Below, piece after piece: positions 1-5,780 of a stretch of 18,084 bases of DNA. Origin of the DNA: a bacterium (GTDB lineage: Bacteria; Gemmatimonadota; Gemmatimonadetes; Gemmatimonadales; Gemmatimonadaceae); assembly GCA_021802745.1 (NCBI GenBank), contig JAJZRK010000040.1, positions 1 through 18,084 of the forward strand. The letters run 5' to 3'. The position numbers were made by a program, and so were the translations under genes. A model generated the notes under the pieces. The model searched no databases and had not been told where the DNA came from. It saw only the letters and a list, made by a program, of their open reading frames with translations. Position 1 is the stretch's first letter, and the number at the start of each line of letters is the position of its first letter.

Positions 1-357
1 CTCATCCGCCTCTCCGGGCTCGAAGAGGGCGTGGACGTGGACATCGCCTTCTCCGGCGTCCGCCCGGGCGAGAAGCTCTACGAGGAAGTCTTCTTCGGCC
101 ACGAGGCCGTGGAGCCCACCGCGCACCCCAAGGTGCTGCGCTCCCCCGCCGACCCTGTGAGCGAAGAAACCGCCGACCTCATCGAGACCCTCATCCGCAG
201 CGCCGTCCACGAGCCCAATGACTGGGACGCCCTGCGCATGCAGCTCCGTGCCTTGGTCCCCGACTTCCATATCCCGCCCCCGCCGCCGCCCGCCGAGGAC
301 ACCGACCTCCACGCCGACAAGGCCGCGGCCGAGAAGCGCCGACTGCATCTCGCGTAG
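1..357 (+). CDS. CapD/FlaA1-like nucleotide-sugar dehydratase/epimerase, C-terminal part (5' end outside window)
   Basis: Open from base 1 in frame 1 to TAG at 355-357, giving 118 residues with no start inside the window. The piece carries the family's late motif ([15 protein letters not shown], about residues 18-32), typical of polysaccharide-biosynthesis enzymes of the short-chain dehydrogenase superfamily that remodel UDP-GlcNAc-type sugars for capsule, O-antigen or glycan synthesis. The Rossmann fold and catalytic Tyr/Lys would lie upstream of the window. The C-terminus has a proline run ([13 protein letters not shown]) and ends RRLHLA. This tail is repeated in pieces downstream. The same 118 codons are duplicated without indels at 856-1212. 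Family assignment is sure; the exact sugar substrate cannot be told. Confidence 0.85.
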   Translation, partial: LIRLSGLEEGVDVDIAFSGVRPGEKLYEEVFFGHEAVEPTAHPKVLRSPADPVSEETADLIETLIRSAVHEPNDWDALRMQLRALVPDFHIPPPPPPAEDTDLHADKAAAEKRRLHLA

Positions 358-374
358 GCCTGGGTCGCTGCGCT

Positions 375-548
375 GGCCTTTTTCATCACAGAGACACAGA
401 GGAGCACGGAGGGCCACAGGACGGCAACTTCTTGGGGGAACTGCGCGCGCCACGCGAACTCTGCGTGGCGCGCTGTCGTTAACCCCAGGTTTTGTCCTGC
501 TCCGTGGCCCCCAGGCAGTTCTCCGTGTACTCCGTGGTGAAGAAGGCC
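375..548. repeat. Family A hairpin repeat, copy 1
   Basis: About 174 bp with long imperfect inverted arms. The left arm (GGCCTTTTTCATCACAGAG) pairs with the right arm ending CTCCGTGGTGAAGAAGGCC, and second-tier arms hold 'GGAGGGCCAC' and 'GTGGCCCCC'. The centre is a strong hairpin, GCGCGCCACGC paired with GCGTGGCGCGC, followed by GTCGTTAACCCCAG. It carries no coding capacity that looks real. It starts 17 bases after the CapD stop codon and runs straight into a duplicated CapD tail at 548. Other copies lie near 3118, 3253, 4314, 5600, 6721 and 8120. Confidence 0.85.
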
Positions 549-598
549 AGCTCCGCGCCCTGGTTCCCGACTTCCACATCCCGCCACCGCCGCCGCCC
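548..598 (+). pseudogene. CapD C-terminal tail fragment ([17 protein letters not shown])
   Basis: Seventeen codons matching the proline-rich tail of the CapD-like gene, in frame 2, starting exactly where the right arm of the family A repeat ends. It then switches to frame 1 at about 598, where a longer internal CapD copy begins, so this is a junction scar and not a gene. The identical repeat-to-tail junction recurs at 4493. Confidence 0.75.
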
Positions 599-1212
599 AG
601 GAAACCGGCCGCAACTTCCTCTCCGTCCGCTTCGGCAACGTGCTCGGCTCGCGCGGCTCGGTCATCCCCACCTTCCTCAAGCAAATCGAGGCTGGTGGCC
701 CGGTCACCGTCACCCACCCCGAGATGCGTCGCTACTTCATGACCATCCCCGAGGCGGTGCAGTTGGTGCTGCAGGCCGGGGCGCTTGGGCATTCCGGCGA
801 GACCTTCGCCCTCGACATGGGCGAGCCCGTCAGGATCATGGACCTTGCCCACGATCTCATCCGCCTCTCCGGCCTCGAAGAGGGTGTGGACGTGGACATC
901 GCCTTCTCCGGCGTCCGCCCGGGCGAGAAGCTCTACGAGGAAGTCTTCTTCGGCCACGAAGCGGTGGAACCCACCGCGCACCCCAAGGTGCTGCGTTCCC
1001 CCGCCGACCCCGTCAGCGAAGAAACCGCCGACCTCATCGAGACCCTCATCCGCAGCGCCCTCCACGAGCCCAACGACTGGGATGCCCTGCGCGTCCAGCT
1101 CCGCGCCCTGGTCCCCGACTTCCATGTGCCGCCCCCGCCGCCTCCCGCCGAGGACTCGGACCTCCAGGCGGACAAGGCCGCCGCCGAGAAGCGCCGGCTG
1201 CATCTGGCCTGA
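598..1212 (+). pseudogene. Duplicated 3' part of the CapD-like gene, lacking the N-terminal half
   Basis: Frame 1 reads [20 protein letters not shown] from 601 and continues through the conserved [17 protein letters not shown] and [15 protein letters not shown] motifs to TGA at 1210-1212, about 204 codons. This matches the last two thirds of the CapD/FlaA1 enzyme family, but the NAD(P)-binding Rossmann start and catalytic region are absent. The first residues follow a fragment junction at 598. Codons 856-1212 align with 1-357 with no indel and five residue changes by eye. A GTG at 640 could start a 190-residue product, but it would have no active site. Best read as a recombination-derived remnant. 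Confidence 0.8.
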
Positions 1213-1230
1213 GCGTCTAGCTCGCGTAGC

Positions 1231-1340
1231 AGCGCGCTCGGGGTAACCATCCGCACAGGCTCTCGGACCCTACGAGCGCGCTTCGCGCGCCGTTTGTGGG
1301 TCCTGCGGCCGCCTGCGCGGATGGCTACCCCGAGCGCGCT
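1231..1340. repeat. Family B hairpin repeat, complete copy
   Basis: The outer arms are 24 bp at 1231-1254 (starts AGCGCGCTCGGGGTAACC) and 1317-1340, complementary with one mismatch. Inside is a second stem: GGACCC...CGCGC, loop TTCG, then GCGCG...GGGTCC. The inner arms do not pair fully (TACGAG opposite GTTTGTG). A second, right-truncated copy sits at 2547-2634. It starts 18 bases after the duplicated CapD remnant. The 128 bases between it and the RES toxin gene hold nothing recognisable. Confidence 0.85.
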
Positions 1341-1468
1341 GCTTTCCGGCGGCGGCTACCGCCAGCCCCCCAAGAAAGAAGGATCCTGCCGTTGTGGAAT
1401 TGCACTACGCGCCTCACGGTGCCAGGTAGCCGCTCGCGCGATCACTCGCACGATTTCTCCGCGTGTGC

Positions 1469-1921
1469 TTACCGCCGCAAGAGCCGCGCGTCGAACGCGA
1501 ACAATTCCGTGGAGCGGACCACGAGACGGGTGATGTCTGCGTGGAGAGGGTTGACAAGGAAGTTGAACTCCCCCGCCACGACGGCGGACGGCGCCCTAAG
1601 TACAGCGGACGTGCCGGCAACGAGCCACGCATCCCCCGCATCGCGGCAGGCGGCACAGCCCGGGGTTCGCCAATCGGCCGGGAGCGCAACGGCGAGGGTC
1701 GGTACGGCCAGATCGTCCGGAACGTCGATGCCATAGGCGACCAGATCGGGCGGGAGCGTCTTCAGCGAGAGGTGCACCAGACGCTCGAGCGCCGCCAGCG
1801 AGACGGTCGCCGACGCGTAGACGACGGGACGGCCGGCGCTGTTCCAGCGCCCCCCGTAGAGGCGCGCCCCTTCGCCGTCTAGCGCCGGGTGTTTGCTGCG
1901 CGACAGCCGGTAGATCAGCAC
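1469..1921 (-). CDS. RES-domain toxin (NAD+ phosphorylase/glycohydrolase type)
   Basis: A 150-residue protein. RES toxins such as mycobacterial MbcT and ParT consume NAD+ or modify targets with it, arresting growth; the cognate antitoxin blocks the active site. Visible family features are Arg5 in YRLSR, YGGRWNSAGRPVVYAS (22-37), Glu46 in LAALERLVHL, and the late NFLVNPLH (120-127). Length is normal for the short RES class and no lesion is seen. The start is GTG at 1919-1921, three bases after the TAG of the antitoxin gene, so the pair is one transcript. The antitoxin comes first, as usual for this class. NAD+ as substrate is inferred from the family. Confidence 0.9.
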   Translation of the reverse strand: MLIYRLSRSKHPALDGEGARLYGGRWNSAGRPVVYASATVSLAALERLVHLSLKTLPPDLVAYGIDVPDDLAVPTLAVALPADWRTPGCAACRDAGDAWLVAGTSAVLRAPSAVVAGEFNFLVNPLHADITRLVVRSTELFAFDARLLRR

Positions 1922-1924
1922 CGA

Positions 1925-2365
1925 CTACTCGTAGACGCCATACTCAATACGGCCCAGCACACGCTCGACCTGCCCGGTGCCGAGGTCGCTATCGAGCAAC
2001 TCCATGGGGCGACGCCCTCCCAGTGCGGCCGTGGGCTCTGTCAGCCAGAGGCGCGCCCGCACCTTATCGCCGATGGCCTCTTCGGCGCGCGCCAGCACGC
2101 GCGCGACCCGCGCCACGCGATCCGACTCCGCTGCGGTCAGTCGCGTCCGCGCCGCTTGCTTGCGCTGGAGCGTCCGAAGGCTCCCTACCAAGGCGTACAT
2201 CTCCTGCACGGCCAGATCGGTGGAGGCAAACTCATCGAACAGGTGCCGGAGCGCGAGAAACGGCAAGCCGTCGCGGACCGCGGCGATCAGTTCGCTGTCC
2301 GTGCGGACGTTCCGTTTGAGGACACTTCGTCCCCCAAGCAGGTGCGCAATCGTGGTGGCCGTCAT
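1925..2365 (-). CDS. MbcA/ParS/Xre-type antitoxin partner of the RES toxin
   Basis: 146 residues starting MTATTIAHLLGGRSVLKRNV. The start is ATG at 2363-2365 with a GAGGAG ribosome site just upstream on the minus strand. The reading frame stays open 95 codons further, but that part crosses the promoter and a repeat and is not coding. The architecture fits the family: an N-terminal helical DNA-binding part, then a C-terminal toxin-binding part (AEEAIGDKVRARLWLTEPTAALGGRRPMELL), ending RIEYGVYE, the segment that plugs the RES pocket in known structures. It is expected to repress its own promoter at 2398-2426. Confidence 0.87.
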   Translation of the reverse strand: MTATTIAHLLGGRSVLKRNVRTDSELIAAVRDGLPFLALRHLFDEFASTDLAVQEMYALVGSLRTLQRKQAARTRLTAAESDRVARVARVLARAEEAIGDKVRARLWLTEPTAALGGRRPMELLDSDLGTGQVERVLGRIEYGVYE

Positions 2366-2397
2366 CGGACTCCTCGGAACTGTCAAGTGGCATAGAC

Positions 2398-2426
2398 AAT
2401 ATACGCAAATGGCGGACACCTGACAA
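2398..2426 (-). promoter_or_regulatory. Sigma-70-like promoter of the MbcA/ParS-RES operon
   Basis: Read on the minus strand: -35 TTGTCA (complement of 2421-2426), a 17-base spacer, and -10 TATATT (complement of 2398-2403). It lies 33 bases before the antitoxin ATG. Box match and spacing are good. No start-site data are possible from sequence alone. Confidence 0.65.
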
Positions 2427-2497
2427 GCCCGAGCGCTTTGACGGCCCGCCACCCTCGCCCATCCTGGGCGTCGCGATCGAGAATCCGCTCGCGCGAC

Positions 2498-2535
2498 GCG
2501 CGGCAGGCGACGCTCGGAAGCTGCACCTGGCGTAA
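2498..2535 (+). pseudogene. Short gene-tail remnant ending KLHLA
   Basis: The last codons read RAAGDARKLHLA then TAA at 2533-2535, nearly identical to the end of the fragment at 4493-4594 (HAAGEARKLHLA) and similar to the CapD tails (RRLHLA). The frame is open further upstream, but that part shows no family resemblance and overlaps the promoter of the divergent operon. Eleven bases later a family B repeat starts. Confidence 0.5.
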
Positions 2536-2546
2536 TCAGGGCGCAG

Positions 2547-2634
2547 AGCGCTCGGGGTAGCCACCCGCGCAGGCTCTCGGACCCTACGAGCTCGCTTCGC
2601 GCGCCGTCTATGGGTCCTGCGGCCGCCTGCGCGG
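2547..2634. repeat. Family B hairpin repeat, right outer arm missing
   Basis: Matches the copy at 1231-1340 through the left outer arm (GCGCTCGGGGTAGCC), the inner GGCTCTCGGACCCTACGAG and GTCTATGGGTCCTGCGGCC, then GCCTGCGCGG. The expected 'ATGGCTACCCCGAGCGC' right arm is absent. The sequence instead passes into a DUF6883-like coding fragment at about 2636, so the repeat edge is a rearrangement breakpoint. Confidence 0.75.
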
Positions 2635-2635
2635 A

Positions 2636-2785
2636 ATCGCTGGCACGCATGGCGTGAAATACGCGGTTCCCCTAGAGTTCATTGGCCCGAACGGACGCCA
2701 CGTTCGAATCGTCTCCGTATGGGTTGCTCACTCGGCGGATTCGCCGCCAAGACTCGTCACCGCGTATCCCCGGAGGACGCCATGA
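2636..2785 (+). pseudogene. C-terminal fragment of a DUF6883-like protein
   Basis: Frame 2 reads THGVKYAVPLEFIGPNGR, then VRIVSVWVAHSADSPPRLV and TAYPRRTP, ending with TGA at 2783-2785. This is the typical end of DUF6883 proteins (GPNGR, then VWV, then PRLVTAYP), normally about 110 residues and often directly before a DUF4926 gene. Only about 45 residues remain; the 5' part is cut off at the family B repeat. The TGA overlaps the ATG of the next gene (ATGA), the intact translational-coupling arrangement. A GTG at 2654 could still start a 43-residue peptide. DUF number is from memory of the family. Confidence 0.65.
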
Positions 2786-3003
2786 CATTCAGGGAACATG
2801 ACATCGTCGTGCTTACTGCGGCGCACCCCGAGACAGGCCTCCGGCCAGGGGACATCGGGACGATTGTGCATCGGTACGACGACACAACCGCCGAAGTGGA
2901 GTTCACTACCGCGTCCGGCGATACCGTCGCGGTGGTGACACTCCCTGTCGAACTCCTGAGAGCGCCAACTGCGAACGACGTCGTGGCCGTGCGCTCGGCT
3001 TGA
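2782..3003 (+). CDS. DUF4926 small protein, copy 1
   Basis: 73 residues, starting MTFREHDIVVLTAAHPETGL. The start is the ATG at 2782, backed by CGGAGG five bases upstream and by overlap with the DUF6883 stop; a longer reading from 2719 would use the wrong frame of the upstream gene. The pattern (PGDIGTIVHRY, then AEVEF, then GDTVAVVTLPVELLR) marks a small beta-barrel-like family of unknown function, often beside DUF6883 in TA-rich regions. It is paralogous to 9978-10211. A tiny relic of the same 3' end is at 9435-9461. Function is unknown; a TA or accessory role is inferred only from neighbours. Confidence 0.8.
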   Translation: MTFREHDIVVLTAAHPETGLRPGDIGTIVHRYDDTTAEVEFTTASGDTVAVVTLPVELLRAPTANDVVAVRSA

Positions 3004-3073
3004 TGGCAGCGTCGGCCGACGCATCCACGCACAGGGTCCCGTTGCGTCCCCGTCGCAGGCGCGGCGGATTCGA

Positions 3074-3115
3074 CCTCACCCATCAGCCCGGTCTAATCCT
3101 CACCCATCAGCCCGG
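3074..3115. repeat. Two direct copies of an 18-bp sequence
   Basis: CCTCACCCATCAGCCCGG occurs at 3074-3091 and 3098-3115, 24 bp apart. The linking bases GTCTAAT also occur near 9129 after the broken RES gene (GGTCTAATTCTCATC), so this short stretch seems to be shared debris between the two loci. It lies in the otherwise empty 3004-3117 interval. Confidence 0.6.
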
Positions 3116-3117
3116 CC

Positions 3118-3252
3118 GTACAGTACTACAACTTCTGGGGGAACAGCGCGCGCCACGCAATGCTCTGCGTGGTGCGCGGTCGTTAACCCCAGCTTTTGTA
3201 GTCCTCCGTGGCCCTCCGGTTTTCTCCGTGTCCTCCGTGGTTAAAGAAGGCC
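3118..3252. repeat. Family A hairpin repeat, copy 2 (left arm truncated)
   Basis: Begins inside the element at ACTACAACTTCTGGGGGAA, then the central hairpin (GCGCGCCACGC ... GCGTGGTGCGC), GTCGTTAACCCCAGC, and the right arm CCTCCGTGGCCCTCC ... CTCCGTGGTTAAAGAAGGCC. The outer left arm is missing. It abuts copy 3 directly. Confidence 0.8.
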
Positions 3253-3478
3253 GCAGTCACCACGCGGACTTTCTTCACCACGGAGCTCGCGGAGGAAAAC
3301 GGAGGGCCACGGAGTACTGCTACTGCTTGGGGGAACTGCGCACGCCACGCGAAAGTCTGCGTGGCGCGCGGTCGTTAACCCCAGCTTTTGTAGTCCTCCG
3401 TGGCCCTCAGGCTTTTCCTCCGTGCGCTCCGTGGTAAAGAAGGGTGCGGTCACCAAGCGGACTTTCTTTACCGCGGAG
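3253..3478. repeat. Family A hairpin repeat, copy 3, followed by the start of a further unit
   Basis: A complete element runs from GACTTTCTTCACCACGGAG (about 3267) to CTCCGTGGTAAAGAAGG (about 3443). The flank 'GCAGTCACCACGCGGACTTT' at 3253 is repeated with three changes at 3446, followed by TTACCGCGGAG. This makes a head-to-tail array with a period of 193 bp whose last unit is only a stub. The interval 3004-3532 has no gene; repeats fill most of it. Confidence 0.8.
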
Positions 3479-3532
3479 ACTCTGTTTGTGGCCTGGCACG
3501 CAGCGTCGGCTTGTTGACGAGACGTGCGGCGG

Positions 3533-3877
3533 TCATTCCGACAGTTGCAACACCAGGAGGCTGCTCGTCGGGTCGTCGAGGAAGGCCCCCACACCCGCCA
3601 CGCGGGCCACGAGCAGCGCGTGAACGTCTGCCGTGCGGCAGTTGCCGAGGTGCACCCAAATCACCTTGGGCGGCGCGCCATATAGAAAACTGCGCTGGCG
3701 AAAATCGTCGTCCTTCGTGACGATCACAAACTCGTGGTTCTGCGCGTATTCTCACACAGCCGAGTCGTCGACGCGCGCCAACCCGACGTCGCGGACATGG
3801 AGCCCTCCCGCGAACAGGTCTGAGACGAGACGCGGCAGGTGGGGACTGAGATTCTCGTCGAAAAGCAGCCGCGGCAC
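3533..3877 (-). pseudogene. DUF5615 PIN-like toxin with an internal TGA
   Basis: Reading from GTG at 3875-3877 the minus strand gives MPRLLFDENLSPHLPRLVSD, GGLHVRDVG, ARVDDSAV-stop-EYAQNHEF and VIVTKDDDFRQRS, to TGA at 3533-3535: 114 codons, normal for the family. DUF5615 is a PIN-like nuclease fold; the acidic LFDEN and TKDDDF motifs are present. Codon 42 is TGA (complement of 3752-3754), where the family has Trp (typically W-E-x-A), so a single G-to-A change explains it. Downstream reading could restart only at GTG 3725-3727 (64 residues, without LFDEN). It lies directly after its DUF433 partner. A sequencing error would also explain the stop. Confidence 0.8.
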
Positions 3878-3886
3878 GAATTCGCC

Positions 3887-4114
3887 CTACGCGGCGGGGT
3901 CGGACACCAGGCGCCGCTCGCGATCTGCCGCAAACGCCAGCACCGCGCGAATGTCGTCGCGTTCAAGGTCCGGGAAGTCAGCCAGGACCTGCTCTTCAGT
4001 CATCCCGCCGGCGAGATAGTCCAGGATGTCATACACGGTGATTCGCAGGCCGCGGATGCAGGGCTTGCCGCTGCGCTTGCCTGGTTCGACCGTGATTCGG
4101 CTGCGATAGTCCAT
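3887..4114 (-). CDS. DUF433 antitoxin-like protein
   Basis: 75 residues, MDYRSRITVEPGKRSGKPCI then RGLRITVYDILDYLAGG, with MTEEQVLADFPDLERDDIRA as the winged-helix part. DUF433 proteins are small DNA-binding antitoxin candidates regularly found before DUF5615. The start ATG is at 4112-4114; there is no ribosome site, but a -10 box lies six bases upstream, suggesting a leaderless mRNA. The TAG is nine bases before the partner's GTG. It is intact although the partner is broken. The last two thirds are duplicated at 9204-9438. Confidence 0.87.
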   Translation of the reverse strand: MDYRSRITVEPGKRSGKPCIRGLRITVYDILDYLAGGMTEEQVLADFPDLERDDIRAVLAFAADRERRLVSDPAA

Positions 4115-4120
4115 GCTGTC

Positions 4121-4149
4121 ACAATACCGCAGGCGCGGCCGGGTAACAA
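4121..4149 (-). promoter_or_regulatory. Promoter of the DUF433 gene, leaderless type
   Basis: Minus strand: -35 TTGTTA (complement of 4144-4149), 17-base spacer, -10 TATTGT (complement of 4121-4126), then six bases to the ATG. Transcription would start at or next to the start codon. Confidence 0.6.
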
Positions 4150-4164
4150 GGGGAGAAATGTTGG

Positions 4165-4308
4165 GTGGAGCCCAACGACTGGGACGCCCTGCGCATGCAG
4201 CTCCGCGCCCTCGTCCCCGACTTCCATATCCCGCCCCCGCCCGCCGAGGACACGGACCTGCACGCAGACAAGGCCCGCGCCGAGGCGCGCCGGCTGCATT
4301 TGGCGTAG
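4165..4308 (+). pseudogene. CapD C-terminal tail fragment, 47 codons
   Basis: Frame 1 reads [37 protein letters not shown] and RAEARRLHLA, ending TAG at 4306-4308. It matches the last 48 residues or so of the gene at 1-357 with two prolines fewer. It begins abruptly about 50 bases from the DUF433 start and directly precedes a family A element, the same order (tail, then family A, then tail) as at 1-598. Confidence 0.8.
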
Positions 4309-4313
4309 AACGC

Positions 4314-4493
4314 TGGGCTTTTTCACCACGGAGGTCACGGAGGAAAAGCGGAGGGCCACGGAGTACTGCTACTGCTTGGGGGAACAGCGCGCGCCACGCA
4401 AATGTCTGTGTGGCGCGATGTCGTTACCCCAGCTTTTGTAGTCCTCCGTGGCTCTCAGGCTTTTCCTCCGTGCGCTCCGTGGTGAAGAAGGCC
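4314..4493. repeat. Family A hairpin repeat, copy 4
   Basis: A complete element: left arm GGGCTTTTTCACCACGGAG, then GGAGGGCCACGGAGTACTGC, central GCGCGCCACGC ... GTGTGGCGCG, GTCGTTACCCCAGC, right arm CCTCCGTGGCTCTC ... CTCCGTGGTGAAGAAGGCC. It is the best match to copy 3 and starts a few bases after a CapD tail. Confidence 0.85.
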
Positions 4494-4594
4494 AGCTCCG
4501 CGCCCTGGTTCCCGACTTCCACGTCCCGCCGCCGCCCACCGAGGCGCTCAACCAACACGCGGCAGGCGAGGCTCGGAAGCTGCACCTGGCCTGA
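4493..4594 (+). pseudogene. CapD-type C-terminal tail fragment, 33 codons
   Basis: Frame 2 reads [33 protein letters not shown] and TGA at 4592-4594. The join GTGAAGAAGGCCAGCTCCGC from repeat to tail is the same as at 540-556. Its end (AAGEARKLHLA) matches 2498-2535 more closely than the copy at 1-357, so at least two CapD-like tail variants have been shuffled here. Confidence 0.75.
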
Positions 4595-4665
4595 GTTTCG
4601 GGCGTTTTCGCCCAGCCCCGCAACGGAATGGTGACGCTCGAGGCTCCCCCGTACGCTACGCTCGG

Positions 4666-4695
4666 CTGACGAGATGGTCACTGACGAGATGGTCA
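4666..4695. repeat. Perfect 15-bp tandem duplication
   Basis: CTGACGAGATGGTCA occurs twice back to back (4666-4680, 4681-4695), just before the presumed promoter and start of the HigB-like gene. It could be a target-site or slippage scar, or a tandem operator. Confidence 0.8.
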
Positions 4696-4696
4696 C

Positions 4697-5170
4697 TTGC
4701 CCTTTCTTCACAATACTGCTAAGATCACAGAGACTGACCATGTCCTCCGTCGAAAGCCGCTTGTCTTCGTTGCCTCGTCGCGAAAGGACCTCCAGCGGAT
4801 GCCGGAGGACGTGCAGGATTCCTTCGGATTCAAGTTCGACCGCGCGCAGATCGGCAGGCATCCCGTGGGAGCGCGACCGTTCGGGGAGGGACTTCCTGCG
4901 GCCATCCTGAAGTTGTCCGCAGACGAAGACGGAGAAACCTACCGCGCCGCGTACGTCGTCGAGTTCGTCGGAGTCGTCTACGTGCTCGACGTGTTTCAGA
5001 AGAAGTCGAAGTCGGGAAGGAAGACTCCAAAGACCGACAAGACGCGAGTGAAACAGCGGTACCAATGGGCCCGACAGCATTACGCGAGGAACATGCGGCA
5101 ATACCTGGGGGCTGCCGCTGTCGTCGCGAGCCACCCGACCACGTCCAGCCGAAGGAGCGACTTCCGATGA
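4697..5170 (+). CDS. higB: Gp49/HigB-type toxin (RelE fold), start uncertain
   Basis: The recognisable domain runs from KPLVFVASSRKDLQRMPEDV through YRAAYVVEFVGVVYVLDVFQKKS to KTRVKQRYQWARQHYARN. This is the phage Gp49/HigB family, ribosome-dependent mRNA interferases. The only in-frame start upstream is TTG at 4697 (157 residues, about 20 more than needed). That TTG lies inside a good promoter candidate, TTGCCC (4697-4702), 17 bases, TAAGAT (4720-4725). An ATG at 4740, well placed for that promoter, is out of frame with the domain, so the native start may have been lost by a small indel. The last codons overlap the antitoxin by ATGA. Confidence 0.75.
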   Translation: MPFLHNTAKITETDHVLRRKPLVFVASSRKDLQRMPEDVQDSFGFKFDRAQIGRHPVGARPFGEGLPAAILKLSADEDGETYRAAYVVEFVGVVYVLDVFQKKSKSGRKTPKTDKTRVKQRYQWARQHYARNMRQYLGAAAVVASHPTTSSRRSDFR

Positions 5171-5556
5171 GCGGCAAACGACGCGCGGGCACGCCCAAGG
5201 CTGCGGTGCCAAGAAAACCGCCCCGCACCGTGGTGTTCGAAGAGGGGAGCGGAAACGTGTTCGCGGATCTCGGCCTCGCCGACGCCGCTGAGCGCCAGGC
5301 GAAGGCCGACCTGAGCCACGTGATCATCAACATCAGCGAGGATCACGGCTGGACGCAGAAGAAGGCCGCCGACGTGCTCGGCATCGCAGAGTCCGAAATG
5401 TCGGACCTCGTGAACGGCAAACTGCGGCGGTTCAGCCGCGAACGCCTCGAACGCTATCTGTACGTGCTTGGTATGGAGATTCGCATTCAGGTCTTTCCAC
5501 GCCGCGCTGGCAAGAAGCCGGTCGGCATCTCCGTGCAGGTGCTCGCGACAGCGTAG
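5167..5556 (+). CDS. higA: HigA-like XRE-family antitoxin
   Basis: 129 residues. ATG at 5167 overlaps the toxin's TGA, so translation is likely coupled; no other in-frame start fits better. The N-terminal 25 residues are basic. A helix-turn-helix of the XRE type spans about residues 52-90 (ISEDHGWTQKKAADVLGIAE, then SEMSDLVNGKLRRFSRERLE), followed by YLYVLGMEIRIQVFPR. The toxin-first order and this HTH class are standard for Gp49-HigA pairs. It probably represses the operon and neutralises the toxin. Confidence 0.87.
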   Translation: MSGKRRAGTPKAAVPRKPPRTVVFEEGSGNVFADLGLADAAERQAKADLSHVIINISEDHGWTQKKAADVLGIAESEMSDLVNGKLRRFSRERLERYLYVLGMEIRIQVFPRRAGKKPVGISVQVLATA

Positions 5557-5599
5557 CGTCACACCCCCTCAGCGGCAGGCCCGCCTCTCCGTCCGCGCA

Positions 5600-5669
5600 G
5601 GCGGTCGTTACCCCAGCATTTGTAGCTCCGTGGCCCTCATGCAGTTCTCCGTGAGCTCCGTGGTAAAGA
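5600..5669. repeat. Family A hairpin repeat, right half only
   Basis: GGCGGTCGTTACCCCAGC, GCTCCGTGGCCCTCATGC and GTGAGCTCCGTGGTAAAGA match the right side of the complete elements; the left arm and central hairpin are missing. The rest of 5557-5795 holds nothing recognisable. Confidence 0.7.
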
Positions 5670-5780
5670 CCCCATTCACCCATTCCCCGAACACACTCGC
5701 GGTGTTGAGTTGGGGGTCTTGGCGTGCAATGGAACGGTGACAGTTCCCAGCCGGCAGGGCCTATTTTGCACCTCATCAGC

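Noticed and set aside
375..548. Family A repeats as integron attC sites
   Set aside because: GTCGTTAACCCC resembles a core at first sight, but no RYYYAAC/GTTRRRY pair frames the element, genes are in both orientations and there is no integrase in the window.
78..713. Minus-strand open frame of 211 codons over the CapD tail and family A repeat
   Set aside because: It is the complement of a GC-rich gene and repeat, with no domain pattern; the plus strand is clearly coding.
492..1220. 242-codon plus-strand frame overlapping the CapD remnant
   Set aside because: Arg/Pro-rich frame-shifted shadow of the CapD sequence; no family motif.
1341..1468. Possible gene or attachment site between the family B repeat and the RES toxin
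   Set aside because: No repeat, hairpin or coding signature was found; only the end of the RES gene's transcript is expected here.
2719..2781. Upstream ATG at 2719 as the DUF4926 start
   Set aside because: The added residues are the DUF6883 fragment read in the wrong frame; ATG 2782 has a ribosome site and the usual overlap.
3074..3478. Regular repeats as a CRISPR array
   Set aside because: Units are too long, unequally preserved, and not separated by unique spacers of constant length; no cas genes.
3752..3754. In-frame TGA as Trp or selenocysteine recoding
   Set aside because: TGA ends many intact genes here, and the second case is TAG. Neither a SECIS-like hairpin nor a catalytic Cys context is present; nonsense mutation is simpler.
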